From assembly GCA_011391865.1 (NCBI GenBank), contig JAABPV010000054.1:1-63147 (forward strand): a stretch of DNA of 63,147 nt, read 5' to 3'. This document shows positions 24,795 through 31,815 of the stretch, piece by piece; position 1 is the first letter of the stretch; the number at the start of each line of letters is the position of its first letter. The translations under genes and the position numbers were made by a program. Origin of the DNA: Desulfobulbaceae bacterium. GTDB lineage: Bacteria > Desulfobacterota > Desulfobulbia > Desulfobulbales > Desulfobulbaceae. The notes beneath the pieces are model-generated. The model was not told where the DNA came from. It ran no database searches and worked only from the letters and a program-made list of their open reading frames with translations.

Positions 24795-25406
24795 TTAATA
24801 CGAGCGGTAGTGCCAATCTCTGCGGTCATCATGGCCTCTGTCCCGCCAGCGGTTATGATCATCGCGGAAATCGGACCGATCAGACCGATGATGCCGACGG
24901 CCAGGTTTGAGCCGCAGGGCAAAATAAGGCATGAAATAGACCTCGCGGTGCCGCCTATATTCTGAGCTTCTGTCCCGATACTCAATCACTCCGGCTTTGA
25001 ACTCGACCGGGCCGGTGAGCAGGATCTGCGCACCCGCGACTTTGCTGCCAAGCAGATCTCGGATGGTCTCAATGCCGAAACGCCGCGCTTCGCGCTGCTC
25101 GTCCCGGCTGAAGCCATCCGCCGCCCAAGGGCCAAGATCATGCACCATCATCGCAACTGCCTGCCGGAGCAGCGAATCTGCCCATGTTCTGAGTGTCTCC
25201 CGATCGCTGCGGTGAAGAGAGACGTGAAAATCCACCTCGCCCCGTTCCGCTTCGCGCTCGGTCAGTTCCCTGCCGTAGGCGACATGCCAGCCGCCGGCCT
25301 CAACCTCCTCTTTTGCCAGCCAGCGCCGCTGGGCAAAAACATTTTGCGCCGTCGCCGCCACCAGCAGCAGAGACAGCGCAGCCAGCACTATTCTTGATGC
25401 TCTCAT
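24795..25406 (-). CDS. Exported protein of unknown function with an Arg/His/Asp-rich tail
   Basis: 203 aa. The signal peptide MRASRIVLAALSLLLVAATAQNVFA is clear. The mature part contains LTEREAERGEVDFHVSLHRSD, WADSLLRQAVAMMVHDLGPWA and GAQILLTGPVEF; the last 35 residues are almost only R, H, D, S and Y. I do not recognise a family. AGGAGAACAGGAA sits before the ATG. It lies downstream of lptC but after a stem-loop, so it may or may not belong to that operon. Confidence 0.7.
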   Translation of the reverse strand: MRASRIVLAALSLLLVAATAQNVFAQRRWLAKEEVEAGGWHVAYGRELTEREAERGEVDFHVSLHRSDRETLRTWADSLLRQAVAMMVHDLGPWAADGFSRDEQREARRFGIETIRDLLGSKVAGAQILLTGPVEFKAGVIEYRDRSSEYRRHREVYFMPYFALRLKPGRRHHRSDRSDFRDDHNRWRDRGHDDRRDWHYRSY

Positions 25407-25434
25407 TTCCTGTTCTCCTGTTGTTTTTTATTTT

Positions 25435-25453
25435 CAGCCTGCGCCGCAGGCTG
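25435..25453. other. Stem-loop between lptC and the 24795 gene
   Basis: CAGCCTGC (25435-25442), loop GCC, GCAGGCTG (25446-25453): a perfect 8-bp stem. On the minus strand an A-rich tract follows rather than T, so it is not a clear terminator. Confidence 0.5.
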
Positions 25454-25471
25454 CTAATGCGCTGAAAAACT

Positions 25472-26038
25472 TCACATCACCACATGCACACGTCCGCCGA
25501 AATCGTAGTCCTTGTTGGACAGATCATATTCCATGCCGCCACCCTGCAAATTGAAACTGGGGCTGTCGATCCGCAGTTTGTCCGGGCTGACCAGCATCTT
25601 GTCGGCATCGTAATAATGGAGCAGCTCAGTGTGCAGTTCTTCCTGCTGGACCGGCTTGACCAGCACCACATCCTCAATCAGGGTCAGGTGCTTTTCATTC
25701 ATCCGGTAAATGCCTTTGCGGCTGGTCACAGTGATTGGATCATCGCCTTGCTTGCTGTACAAGGCATCCACGTCGGCCATGTCAATCTCGCGGTCGGTCT
25801 TGCCGGTGCGGGCTTGCGCCGCCTTCACCGTCCATGTTCGCTGGCCTTTGGAATAAAAGGTAAGGACGATGTTCTCCATGACAAAATCCTGCCGCTCTTG
25901 GCTGTATGCCTGCTCCGCTGCCGCATCGTAGCCGCCGCGCGGTTTGAGGAACTCCGCCGCAGGTGCTTGCCAGAGCGGGCTGGTGATGAGCAGGCCGAGC
26001 GGGATGAGCCAGAGCAGGTTGCGGAGGCCGCCGCTCAT
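25472..26038 (-). CDS. lptC: LPS-transport bridge protein LptC
   Basis: 188 aa: one N-terminal membrane helix (NLLWLIPLGLLITSPLW, about 6-22), then a periplasmic beta-jellyroll domain. Typical strands include FVMENIVLTFYSKGQRTWTV, ITVTSRKGIYRMNEKHLTLIEDVVL and LHTELLHYYDADKMLVSPD. It carries LPS from the LptB2FG pump to LptA. lptA and lptB, which often follow, are not here. It overlaps kdsC by 4 bp. Confidence 0.88.
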   Translation of the reverse strand: MSGGLRNLLWLIPLGLLITSPLWQAPAAEFLKPRGGYDAAAEQAYSQERQDFVMENIVLTFYSKGQRTWTVKAAQARTGKTDREIDMADVDALYSKQGDDPITVTSRKGIYRMNEKHLTLIEDVVLVKPVQQEELHTELLHYYDADKMLVSPDKLRIDSPSFNLQGGGMEYDLSNKDYDFGGRVHVVM

Positions 26039-26667
26039 CGCACTCCTCCGCCGAGGTGTTTCGCCAAAATGGCCGCCAGCAGGCCCTTGGCCTCCAGAAT
26101 CAGCTCGCAGACTTCACGCACCGCGCCGTGGCCGCCGCACCGCGCCGTGACATAATCCGCCCGCTGTCGCAGCTCCGGCGCGGCGTTGGCCGGAGCAAAA
26201 GCGCAGCCCGCCCGCAGCAGCATGGGCAGATCCAGCCAGTCATCGCCCATGCAGGCGACCTGCTCCGGCTTCAAGCCGGTTTTGGCCAGCATTTCGGCAA
26301 AAGCGGTTCCTTTGTCCGAGCAGCCAGCGCAGACATGCTCAATTTTTAAATCCTTGGCCCTTCTGCTCACCGCCTCGGCGTTGCGAGCCGTAATCAGGCC
26401 GACCTTGATGCCCGCCTCCTGCAAAATGCGCAGACCAAAGCCGTCTTGGGTGTTGAAGCCCTTGATCTCTCCTGCGTCAGGGGTGTAAAACACCGTGCCG
26501 TCGGTCAGCACACCGTCCACATCCAAAAGCAGCAGCTCGACTTTTTTCGCCTTGCTCAAGGCATCTTTCCACGCCGCACTGCGCGACACCGGTTTTTCCC
26601 GCTCCATCGCCCGCTCGCGCAAGGTGCAGTCAGAATAACCGCTGACCGGACAAGCGTCATGATTCAT
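26035..26667 (-). CDS. kdsC: 3-deoxy-D-manno-octulosonate 8-phosphate phosphatase
   Basis: HAD phosphatase that dephosphorylates KDO-8-P. Nucleophile motif [33 protein letters not shown], and the metal motif [11 protein letters not shown]. From the ATG at 26667 it has 210 aa and overlaps the kdsA stop by 11 bp; the first 35 residues are not conserved, and an ATG at 26607 would give the compact 190-aa form. It lies between kdsA and lptC on one transcript. Confidence 0.93.
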   Translation of the reverse strand: MNHDACPVSGYSDCTLRERAMEREKPVSRSAAWKDALSKAKKVELLLLDVDGVLTDGTVFYTPDAGEIKGFNTQDGFGLRILQEAGIKVGLITARNAEAVSRRAKDLKIEHVCAGCSDKGTAFAEMLAKTGLKPEQVACMGDDWLDLPMLLRAGCAFAPANAAPELRQRADYVTARCGGHGAVREVCELILEAKGLLAAILAKHLGGGVR

Positions 26668-27508
26668 TGGCGAACTTGCTCACAGTCTTGCGGATCTCCA
26701 GCAGCTGCCGCAACAGCGACTCCACTTTGTCCAAAGGGATGGTGTTGGGGCCGTCACAAAGGGCCTTGTCTGGCTCAGGGTGCACCTCCATGAAGAGTCC
26801 GTCAATGCCTGCGGCCATCGCCGCTCTGGTCAGCGTGGGAATAAACTTGCGCTGGCCGCCGGAGCTGCCGCCCATGCCGCCCGGCAGCTGCACCGAATGC
26901 GTTGCGTCAAAGATCACCGGGCAGCCAAAGGAGCGCATCACCGGCAGGGAGCGCATGTCCACCACCAGATTGTTGTAGCCGAAGCAGGCACCGCGCTCAG
27001 TGAGCAGAATGCGCTCGCAGCCGGAAGCGCGCACCTTGTCCACCGCATGTTTCATGTCCCACGGCGAAAGAAACTGGCCTTTTTTCAGATTGACCACCCG
27101 GCCTGATTTGGCCGCCGCTGTCAGCAGGTCGGTCTGGCGGCAGAGAAAGGCGGGTATCTGGATGATGTCCAAGCATTCCATGGCCAGATCAACCTGATTG
27201 GCTTCATGCACGTCAGAGACCACTGGCACGCCGATCTCCTGCCGGATGCGGCAGAGCTGGCGTAGCCCTTTCTTCAGGCCAGGCCCTCGGAAGGCGTTGA
27301 GGGAGGTGCGGTTGGCTTTGTCAAAAGAAGCCTTGAAGACATACGAAATTTCCAGCCGCTCGCAGATGGCCTTCATCTCCCAAGCGATCTGCCAGCAGAG
27401 GTCGCCTGACTCCAAGGCGCAGGGGCCAGCCATCAGGAGCAGCGGTTGGCCAGGGCCAATCTGAATGGCCTTGCCGCCTGGCAGGGTGTTTATTTCAACG
27501 TTTTTCAT
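26657..27508 (-). CDS. kdsA: 3-deoxy-8-phosphooctulonate (KDO-8-P) synthase
   Basis: Condenses PEP with arabinose-5-phosphate. 283 aa with [47 protein letters not shown] and the terminal [16 protein letters not shown] cysteine and metal-site pattern (C41 in GPCALES; the [10 protein letters not shown] strand) fits either metallo class; I do not assign it. First gene of kdsA-kdsC-lptC, with a good promoter at 27560-27588. The ATG at 27508 begins the conserved region; an earlier in-frame ATG at 27535 is unlikely. Confidence 0.95.
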   Translation of the reverse strand: MKNVEINTLPGGKAIQIGPGQPLLLMAGPCALESGDLCWQIAWEMKAICERLEISYVFKASFDKANRTSLNAFRGPGLKKGLRQLCRIRQEIGVPVVSDVHEANQVDLAMECLDIIQIPAFLCRQTDLLTAAAKSGRVVNLKKGQFLSPWDMKHAVDKVRASGCERILLTERGACFGYNNLVVDMRSLPVMRSFGCPVIFDATHSVQLPGGMGGSSGGQRKFIPTLTRAAMAAGIDGLFMEVHPEPDKALCDGPNTIPLDKVESLLRQLLEIRKTVSKFANES

Positions 27509-27559
27509 GAAAGTGCGGTGAGGGAGTGAGATCAATCCGGGACTGCGCCGGAAAACAAC

Positions 27560-27588
27560 ACTATACCGCGTTTGCTCCGCGCAGGCAA
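27560..27588 (-). promoter_or_regulatory. Sigma-70 promoter of the kdsA operon
   Basis: On the minus strand TTGCCT (27588-27583), a 17-bp spacer and TATAGT (27565-27560), about 50 nt before the kdsA ATG. Confidence 0.6.
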
Positions 27589-27678
27589 GCGGACGAGGAA
27601 AGGAAAACAGAAAAGAGCTGAACTCCGACCGGCGCAGCGGAGGCGGCGCAGATCCTCACCGCCCTCGACATGCGCTAA

Positions 27679-28551
27679 TCAGTGTCTGCGCCTGCCTCCC
27701 CGATCATCGCGCTCGCTGCTGCCGTCTTCTTCCCAGTTGCCGTCGTCCCTGTCATGCCGGGGCGGCGGCGGAACAAAGCCGTCATTATCCCATAAACGAT
27801 TTTCCTCCCGGCGGAAGACGGGTGGGCCGCAGGAGATGATGTTCTTCCGGCAGAGCGTCTCCTTCCATTCGTACTTCAGGAAATGCTTTTCCATGGGATG
27901 GGATTCCGGCCTGAACTCCACCCGCACTGAGGAGGAATGTTCCACCTCGCCAAAGCCAGTACCTATTGATTCATCCGCTGCGCTGTATTCGCTGTCGCTG
28001 TAGGGCGCAGGGGCGGAGTGCCGCTCGCCGCCGTCACGGTGGGAATACATGGGCGGACGCGGGCGGCGGATGACAGGCGGCCTGCGCTCGGCATACGCGG
28101 CAATGGCAATCACGCCCATCGCGCTGTAGTCATCCCACGCGCCTGCGTAGGAGTCGCCCTCATTGGTGAAGTAAAAACGGTTGACTCTGTCTCTGCCCGT
28201 GCGCCAGCCGTTGTATGTGGCGGAGCCGTGGGGATCGAGGACGTACATGCGCTCCGAGCTGCTCAGGTGCGAGCGGTCGCCGGAAATGATGTTGCGCCCG
28301 TCTACAGCGACAACCAAGCCGATCCTGCGGTCAGTGTTGTTGACCACTTGGATGCCGTAGCGGGAATTGCGGCGCGCCTCGACATAGGAACGCCAGTTGC
28401 CCTCACGGGAGCCTTTGGCCGGATAGGCTGAAAAAACCCAGCCGTCATCTGAAACGACTTCCACCTGCACGCTTTGCGCCGCCGCCTGCCCGCTTGGCAG
28501 CAACAGGCAAGCACCTACCAACGACGCAAAAAACGACTTCAGCCACCTCAT
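27679..28551 (-). CDS. Exported protein with a conserved N-terminal beta domain and a low-complexity tail
   Basis: 290 aa. The signal peptide ends at SGQAAAQS. The N-terminal domain (about 28-155) has YGIQVVNNTDRRIGLVVAVDGRNIISG and ERMYVLDPHGSATYNGWRT, a pattern I have seen in exported proteins of proteobacteria without a named function. The C-terminal half is rich in R, D, E, P and H with EKHFLKYEWKETLCRKNIIS in the middle. AAGGAGGT lies 8 nt before the ATG at 28551. It follows a terminator, so it is probably monocistronic. Confidence 0.72.
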   Translation of the reverse strand: MRWLKSFFASLVGACLLLPSGQAAAQSVQVEVVSDDGWVFSAYPAKGSREGNWRSYVEARRNSRYGIQVVNNTDRRIGLVVAVDGRNIISGDRSHLSSSERMYVLDPHGSATYNGWRTGRDRVNRFYFTNEGDSYAGAWDDYSAMGVIAIAAYAERRPPVIRRPRPPMYSHRDGGERHSAPAPYSDSEYSAADESIGTGFGEVEHSSSVRVEFRPESHPMEKHFLKYEWKETLCRKNIISCGPPVFRREENRLWDNDGFVPPPPRHDRDDGNWEEDGSSERDDRGGRRRH

Positions 28552-28580
28552 GATGCGTACCTCCTTGAATGATGCGAAGT

Positions 28581-28613
28581 AAAAAAGAAAGGCGGCCCGC
28601 AACGGGCCGCCTT
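28581..28613 (-). terminator. Terminator after algH
   Basis: AAGGCGGCCCG (28613-28603 on the minus strand), loop TTG, CGGGCCGCCTT (28599-28589), then TCTTTTTT to 28581. An 11-bp perfect stem. Confidence 0.92.
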
Positions 28614-28635
28614 GACGCGCTGTGTTTGGTTTTCC

Positions 28636-29187
28636 TTAGGCATTGCCGACGATGCCGCTGAACATGGCGATGTCAATGCCGAAGCTGCGGGCCGCCTTTT
28701 TCCATTTCTGCTCGTCCGGGGTATGAAAGAGCACGCTGACATCGCTCGGCACAGTCAGCCAAGAGTTGTCCATCAGCTCTACCTCCAGCTGACCCGGCCC
28801 CCAGCCCGCGTAGCCGAGCAGGAAGAGGAAATCCTTCGGCCCCCGGCCCTTTGATATATCCTCCAGCATTTTGGATTCACGAGACAAGCCTATGTTTGGC
28901 GTGACAGCCAAGCCGCTACCGATCTGCTGATCCGATCTGTACAGAATGAAACCCGATTCCATCTCCACCGGCCCGCCGGTGTAGACCGGCGGCAGCGGCC
29001 CTTCCGGCAGGGGAATATTGGTGCTGAGGAGGATTTCCAACATGGTGATTTCCTGACTCGGATTGTTGATGGCCACGCCCATCGACCCGTCCTGGCTGTG
29101 CGCGCAGATGTAAATCACCTGCTCCCTAAAACGGGGGTCAGGCATCTGCGGGGTGGCGACAAGAAAGTGTCCTGTCAGGTTTTCCAT
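28636..29187 (-). CDS. algH: AlgH/YqgE (UPF0301) family protein
   Basis: 183-aa cytosolic protein of the YqgE fold. Landmarks: GHFLVATPQMPDPRFREQVIYICAHSQ (only part quoted: LVATPQMPDPRF), GVAINNP, the VYTGGPVEMESGFIL region and FLLGYAGWGPGQLE, which are diagnostic. Its role is unsettled; in Pseudomonas it was named as an alginate regulator. AAGGAGGC precedes the ATG, and a good promoter lies just upstream. Confidence 0.92.
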   Translation of the reverse strand: MENLTGHFLVATPQMPDPRFREQVIYICAHSQDGSMGVAINNPSQEITMLEILLSTNIPLPEGPLPPVYTGGPVEMESGFILYRSDQQIGSGLAVTPNIGLSRESKMLEDISKGRGPKDFLFLLGYAGWGPGQLEVELMDNSWLTVPSDVSVLFHTPDEQKWKKAARSFGIDIAMFSGIVGNA

Positions 29188-29211
29188 TATGTTTTGCCTC
29201 CTTATACCTTT

Positions 29212-29241
29212 ATTTTAGCATTGCTTCTTATTGACAGTCAA
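29212..29241 (-). promoter_or_regulatory. Sigma-70 promoter of algH
   Basis: On the minus strand TTGACT (29241-29236), an 18-bp spacer and TAAAAT (29217-29212). The overlapping plus-strand TTGACA (29231-29236) could start a divergent transcript toward the 29402 gene, but its -10 is weak. Confidence 0.6.
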
Positions 29242-29401
29242 GGAGGAACTTGTCAAGATGCAGAGCGGAGAACATTTACGCCAGAAGCGGAAAGCAGCAG
29301 TCTGGCACAGCAAGGCGGCCTGAGCGGCGCGGCGGAAACACTGTTCCTGTGGCAGTTCTGCAAAGACGCTTTTTCAATTTTCACTCAAAGGAGACAAGGC
29401 T

Positions 29402-30574
29402 ATGAAACGTTGGTTTGCTGCGCTCTGCGCGCTGGCATTGTGCTGTTCGGTGGCATCCTGCCGCTCCGAGCGGCAGACGGTGATCAAAATTGGTGTCAAC
29501 GCGCCGATCACCGGCGACATCCCCAAGGTCGGCGAGGGCACCAAGTATGCGGCGGAGCTGTGGCTGGAAGAAGTCAATAAGGCGGGCGGCATCGAGGTCG
29601 GCGGCAAGAAGTATCCGGTCGCGCTGGTGGTTGAGGACAGCGAGGCCAAGGCCGAGTCAGCGGTGAAGGCCAACACCAAGCTGATCACGCAAGACGAGGT
29701 GCTGGCGATTGTCGGGCCGCAGTCCTCGAAGGAGGCCATTCCGGCGGGCGCGGTGGCCAATGATAAGCAGACCCCGATGATCAGCCCGTGGTCGACCAAC
29801 CCAGACACCACCGCTGGGCGGCCCTACGTCTTCCGCGCCTGCTTCCTCGACCCTTTCCAAGGGCCAGTGCTGGCGAACTTCATCAGCGAGGAGTTCAAGT
29901 TCACCAAGGCGGCGGTGCTGTATGATGTGGCCAGCGATTATCCCAAAGGGCTGGCTGAGTTCTTCAAGAAGGCATGGGAGGCCAAGCACGGCGCAGGCTC
30001 GGTGGTTGCCTACGAGAGCTTCACTACCAAGGATGCCGATTTCAGCGCCCAGCTGACCAAGATCCTGCACTCCGGCGCAGAAGTACTCTTCACTCCGCAG
30101 TATTACAACGAGGTGGCGTTGATTGTCCAGCAGGCCAAGGCGCTTGGCTGGAAAGGGCCGATAGTCGGCAGCGACAGCTGGGGTTCCGCCGAGACCGTGC
30201 AACTCTGCGGCGAGGCCTGCTACGGCCAGTTCTTCAGCACCCACTACGCCGCTGCCGGAGCGCAGGGAGCCACCAAGGCCTTCATTGACCGCTACAAAGC
30301 CAAATACGGCTACGTGCCAGACGACGTGGCCGCGCTGACCTGGGACGCTTTAGGCTTGGCGCAGCAGGCGATCTCCTCGCTCCCGCAACTGAGCGGCAGT
30401 ATCCAGAAAGACCGGACAGCGGTGCGCGACGCGCTGGCCAAGATTCAGGACTTTGACGGCATCACCGGCAAGATGACCTTCTCCGGCAGTGGTGATCCAA
30501 AGAAGTGTGCTGTGATCGTCAAGATTAGCGACAAGGGCGAGTACGAGTTCTACAAGTCGGTTTGCCCGAACTGA
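29402..30574 (+). CDS. LivJ-type branched-chain amino-acid-binding lipoprotein, orphan
   Basis: 390 aa. A lipoprotein signal with lipobox VASC (C20) is followed by a type I periplasmic binding fold: KIGVNAPITGDIPKVGEGTKYAAELWLEEVN, GIVGPQSSKE-like LAIVGPQSSKEA, AVLYDVASDYPKGLAEFFK and VGSDSWGSAETVQL. It would bind an amino acid or small amide outside the inner membrane. No permease or ATPase genes are nearby, so it either serves a distant transporter or acts as a sensor. AAGGAGACAAGG lies upstream of the ATG. Confidence 0.9.
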   Translation: MKRWFAALCALALCCSVASCRSERQTVIKIGVNAPITGDIPKVGEGTKYAAELWLEEVNKAGGIEVGGKKYPVALVVEDSEAKAESAVKANTKLITQDEVLAIVGPQSSKEAIPAGAVANDKQTPMISPWSTNPDTTAGRPYVFRACFLDPFQGPVLANFISEEFKFTKAAVLYDVASDYPKGLAEFFKKAWEAKHGAGSVVAYESFTTKDADFSAQLTKILHSGAEVLFTPQYYNEVALIVQQAKALGWKGPIVGSDSWGSAETVQLCGEACYGQFFSTHYAAAGAQGATKAFIDRYKAKYGYVPDDVAALTWDALGLAQQAISSLPQLSGSIQKDRTAVRDALAKIQDFDGITGKMTFSGSGDPKKCAVIVKISDKGEYEFYKSVCPN

Positions 30575-30698
30575 GCCGTCCGCTTCCCTCCAGCCGCAAC
30601 ACAGGCCGCCTGCGCTCCAGCGCACGGCGGCCTTCCTGTCCTCACCGCCAGCACATCAACCAGCCTGCTGCTGCTCACTGCTGCTGCACGCTTTCGCA

Positions 30699-30839
30699 GC
30701 GCACGAATGCATGGTCGGAGTCCGATCAAATGCATGGTTTCGATCCGATCAAATGCATGGTTTCGATCCGATCAAATGCGTGGTTTCGATCCGATCAAAT
30801 GCATGGTTTCGATCCAATCAAATGCGTGCATTCGTGCGC
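30699..30839. repeat. Tandem array of 23-bp units inside 13-bp inverted repeats
   Basis: Five full units start at 30707, 30730, 30753, 30776 and 30799, with a partial sixth at 30822; each begins ATGCATGG or ATGCGTGG and contains TTTCGATCCGATCAA. Apart from the first, copies differ at one or two bases. The array is bracketed by GCGCACGAATGCA (30699-30711) and its exact reverse complement TGCATTCGTGCGC (30827-30839). GATC and ATGCAT occur in nearly every unit. Confidence 0.93.
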
Positions 30840-30922
30840 CGAGACCGCGCCGTCTCTGCAAGCAGGAGAAAGTGCTTGTCATGCGAGCGCGTCTGTCCCT
30901 GAAACTGTTTCCCGCCCCACCT

Positions 30923-30984
30923 TTTACAAAGCCTTTACAATTCATCCTGCCGCTGACAAAATCCCTTTACATGAACAGGGTAAA
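30923..30984 (+). promoter_or_regulatory. Cpx-like boxes and promoter upstream of the Spy-like gene
   Basis: TTTAC-N6-TTTAC (30923-30938) is, on the reverse strand, GTAAA-N6-GTAAA, close to the CpxR consensus (GTAAA-N5-GTAAA). A further TTTAC at 30966-30970 faces GTAAA at 30980-30984. TTTACA (30934-30939), 17 bp and CAAAAT (30957-30962) could form the promoter, with the boxes overlapping it. The gene begins at 31049. Confidence 0.5.
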
Positions 30985-31048
30985 GTATCCTTGAAAGCAG
31001 GGGGAACAGCTTCCCGCAACTGAGACAAGACTTCCACAGGAGACACAA

Positions 31049-31660
31049 ATGAACGCAAACATCCGCAAGAAAATCGGCACCGGCATCATGGCAGTTCTGC
31101 TCGCAGCAGCCATTGTCCCCAGCATCGCTGAAGCCCGCCGGGGCAACTGCAACAAAGGCGGCGGTCAAGGCATGGGCATGAATTGCGACATGAAGGGTGG
31201 GCGCGGCGGCGCAGCCTTCGGCATCTGGCAGAATTCGCAGGCTGTGCAGGATTTAGGTCTGAGCGCGGACCAGGTGAAGAAACTGAAAGAGGCCGAGTTC
31301 GCCTCCCGTGAGAAGCAGCTGCCGCTGATGAGCGAGCTGGACGGTCTGCGGCTGAAGATGGATCAGGCCTTTGCCGCCGACCCGGTGGATGAGAAGGCGG
31401 TGCTGGAGCTGACCGAGAAGATCTCGACGGTCAAAGGCAAGCTGGCTGTGCAGCGGGCCGAGGACCAGCTGGCTTTGGGCAAAGTCCTCACCCCGGAGCA
31501 GATGGACAAGATGAAGACCATGCGCGGCATGGGCTGCAACGGCAAGGGCGGCAGCAAGCCCTGCGCCATGAACGGCCAAGGCAACGGCGGCGGCAAGCCC
31601 TGCCAGATGAATGGCAAAGGCGGCGGTCAAGGCATGGGCATGGGCAAAGCGCAGAATTAG
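31049..31660 (+). CDS. Spy/CpxP/ZraP-like periplasmic protein with a Cys/Met-rich metal tail
   Basis: 203 aa. Signal peptide (cleavage after SIAEA). The central helical part carries two LTxxQ-type motifs, DLGLSADQVKKLKE and VLTPEQMDKMK, characteristic of the envelope-stress chaperones Spy, CpxP and ZraP. The flanks are Gly/Met/Cys/Lys-rich (GQGMGMNCDMKGG; SKPCAMNGQGNGGGKPCQM), a likely soft-metal (Cu, Zn, Ag) binding tail. AGGAGACAC precedes the ATG. Cpx-like sites are upstream. No two-component genes are adjacent. Confidence 0.82.
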   Translation: MNANIRKKIGTGIMAVLLAAAIVPSIAEARRGNCNKGGGQGMGMNCDMKGGRGGAAFGIWQNSQAVQDLGLSADQVKKLKEAEFASREKQLPLMSELDGLRLKMDQAFAADPVDEKAVLELTEKISTVKGKLAVQRAEDQLALGKVLTPEQMDKMKTMRGMGCNGKGGSKPCAMNGQGNGGGKPCQMNGKGGGQGMGMGKAQN

Positions 31661-31686
31661 CAACGAAGGGCTGGACTTGATTCAAT

Positions 31687-31728
31687 TTGTCCGGTATGTT
31701 GTCCTGTTGAAGGAATCATGCCGGACAA
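31687..31728. promoter_or_regulatory. Dyad between the Spy-like and Cache-channel genes
   Basis: TTGTCCGGTATG (31687-31698) and CATGCCGGACAA (31717-31728) form a 12-bp inverted repeat with one mismatch and an 18-bp centre. No T-run follows. Operator or hairpin; the dyad lies 88 bp before the Cache-channel ATG. Confidence 0.5.
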
Positions 31729-31815
31729 GGACCGTCTGCTGCCAGATGCGGACAGCAACCTTGTCAGTGCAGTTACGATCAAACTAGGGTGCCTGACTGC
31801 AAGGAGGAGGTTGTC

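Noticed and set aside
29251-29330. Short plus-strand frame downstream of AAGGAGG before livJ
   Set aside because: About 21 codons with poor spacing to the ribosome-binding-like sequence; no leader-peptide logic such as runs of regulated codons.
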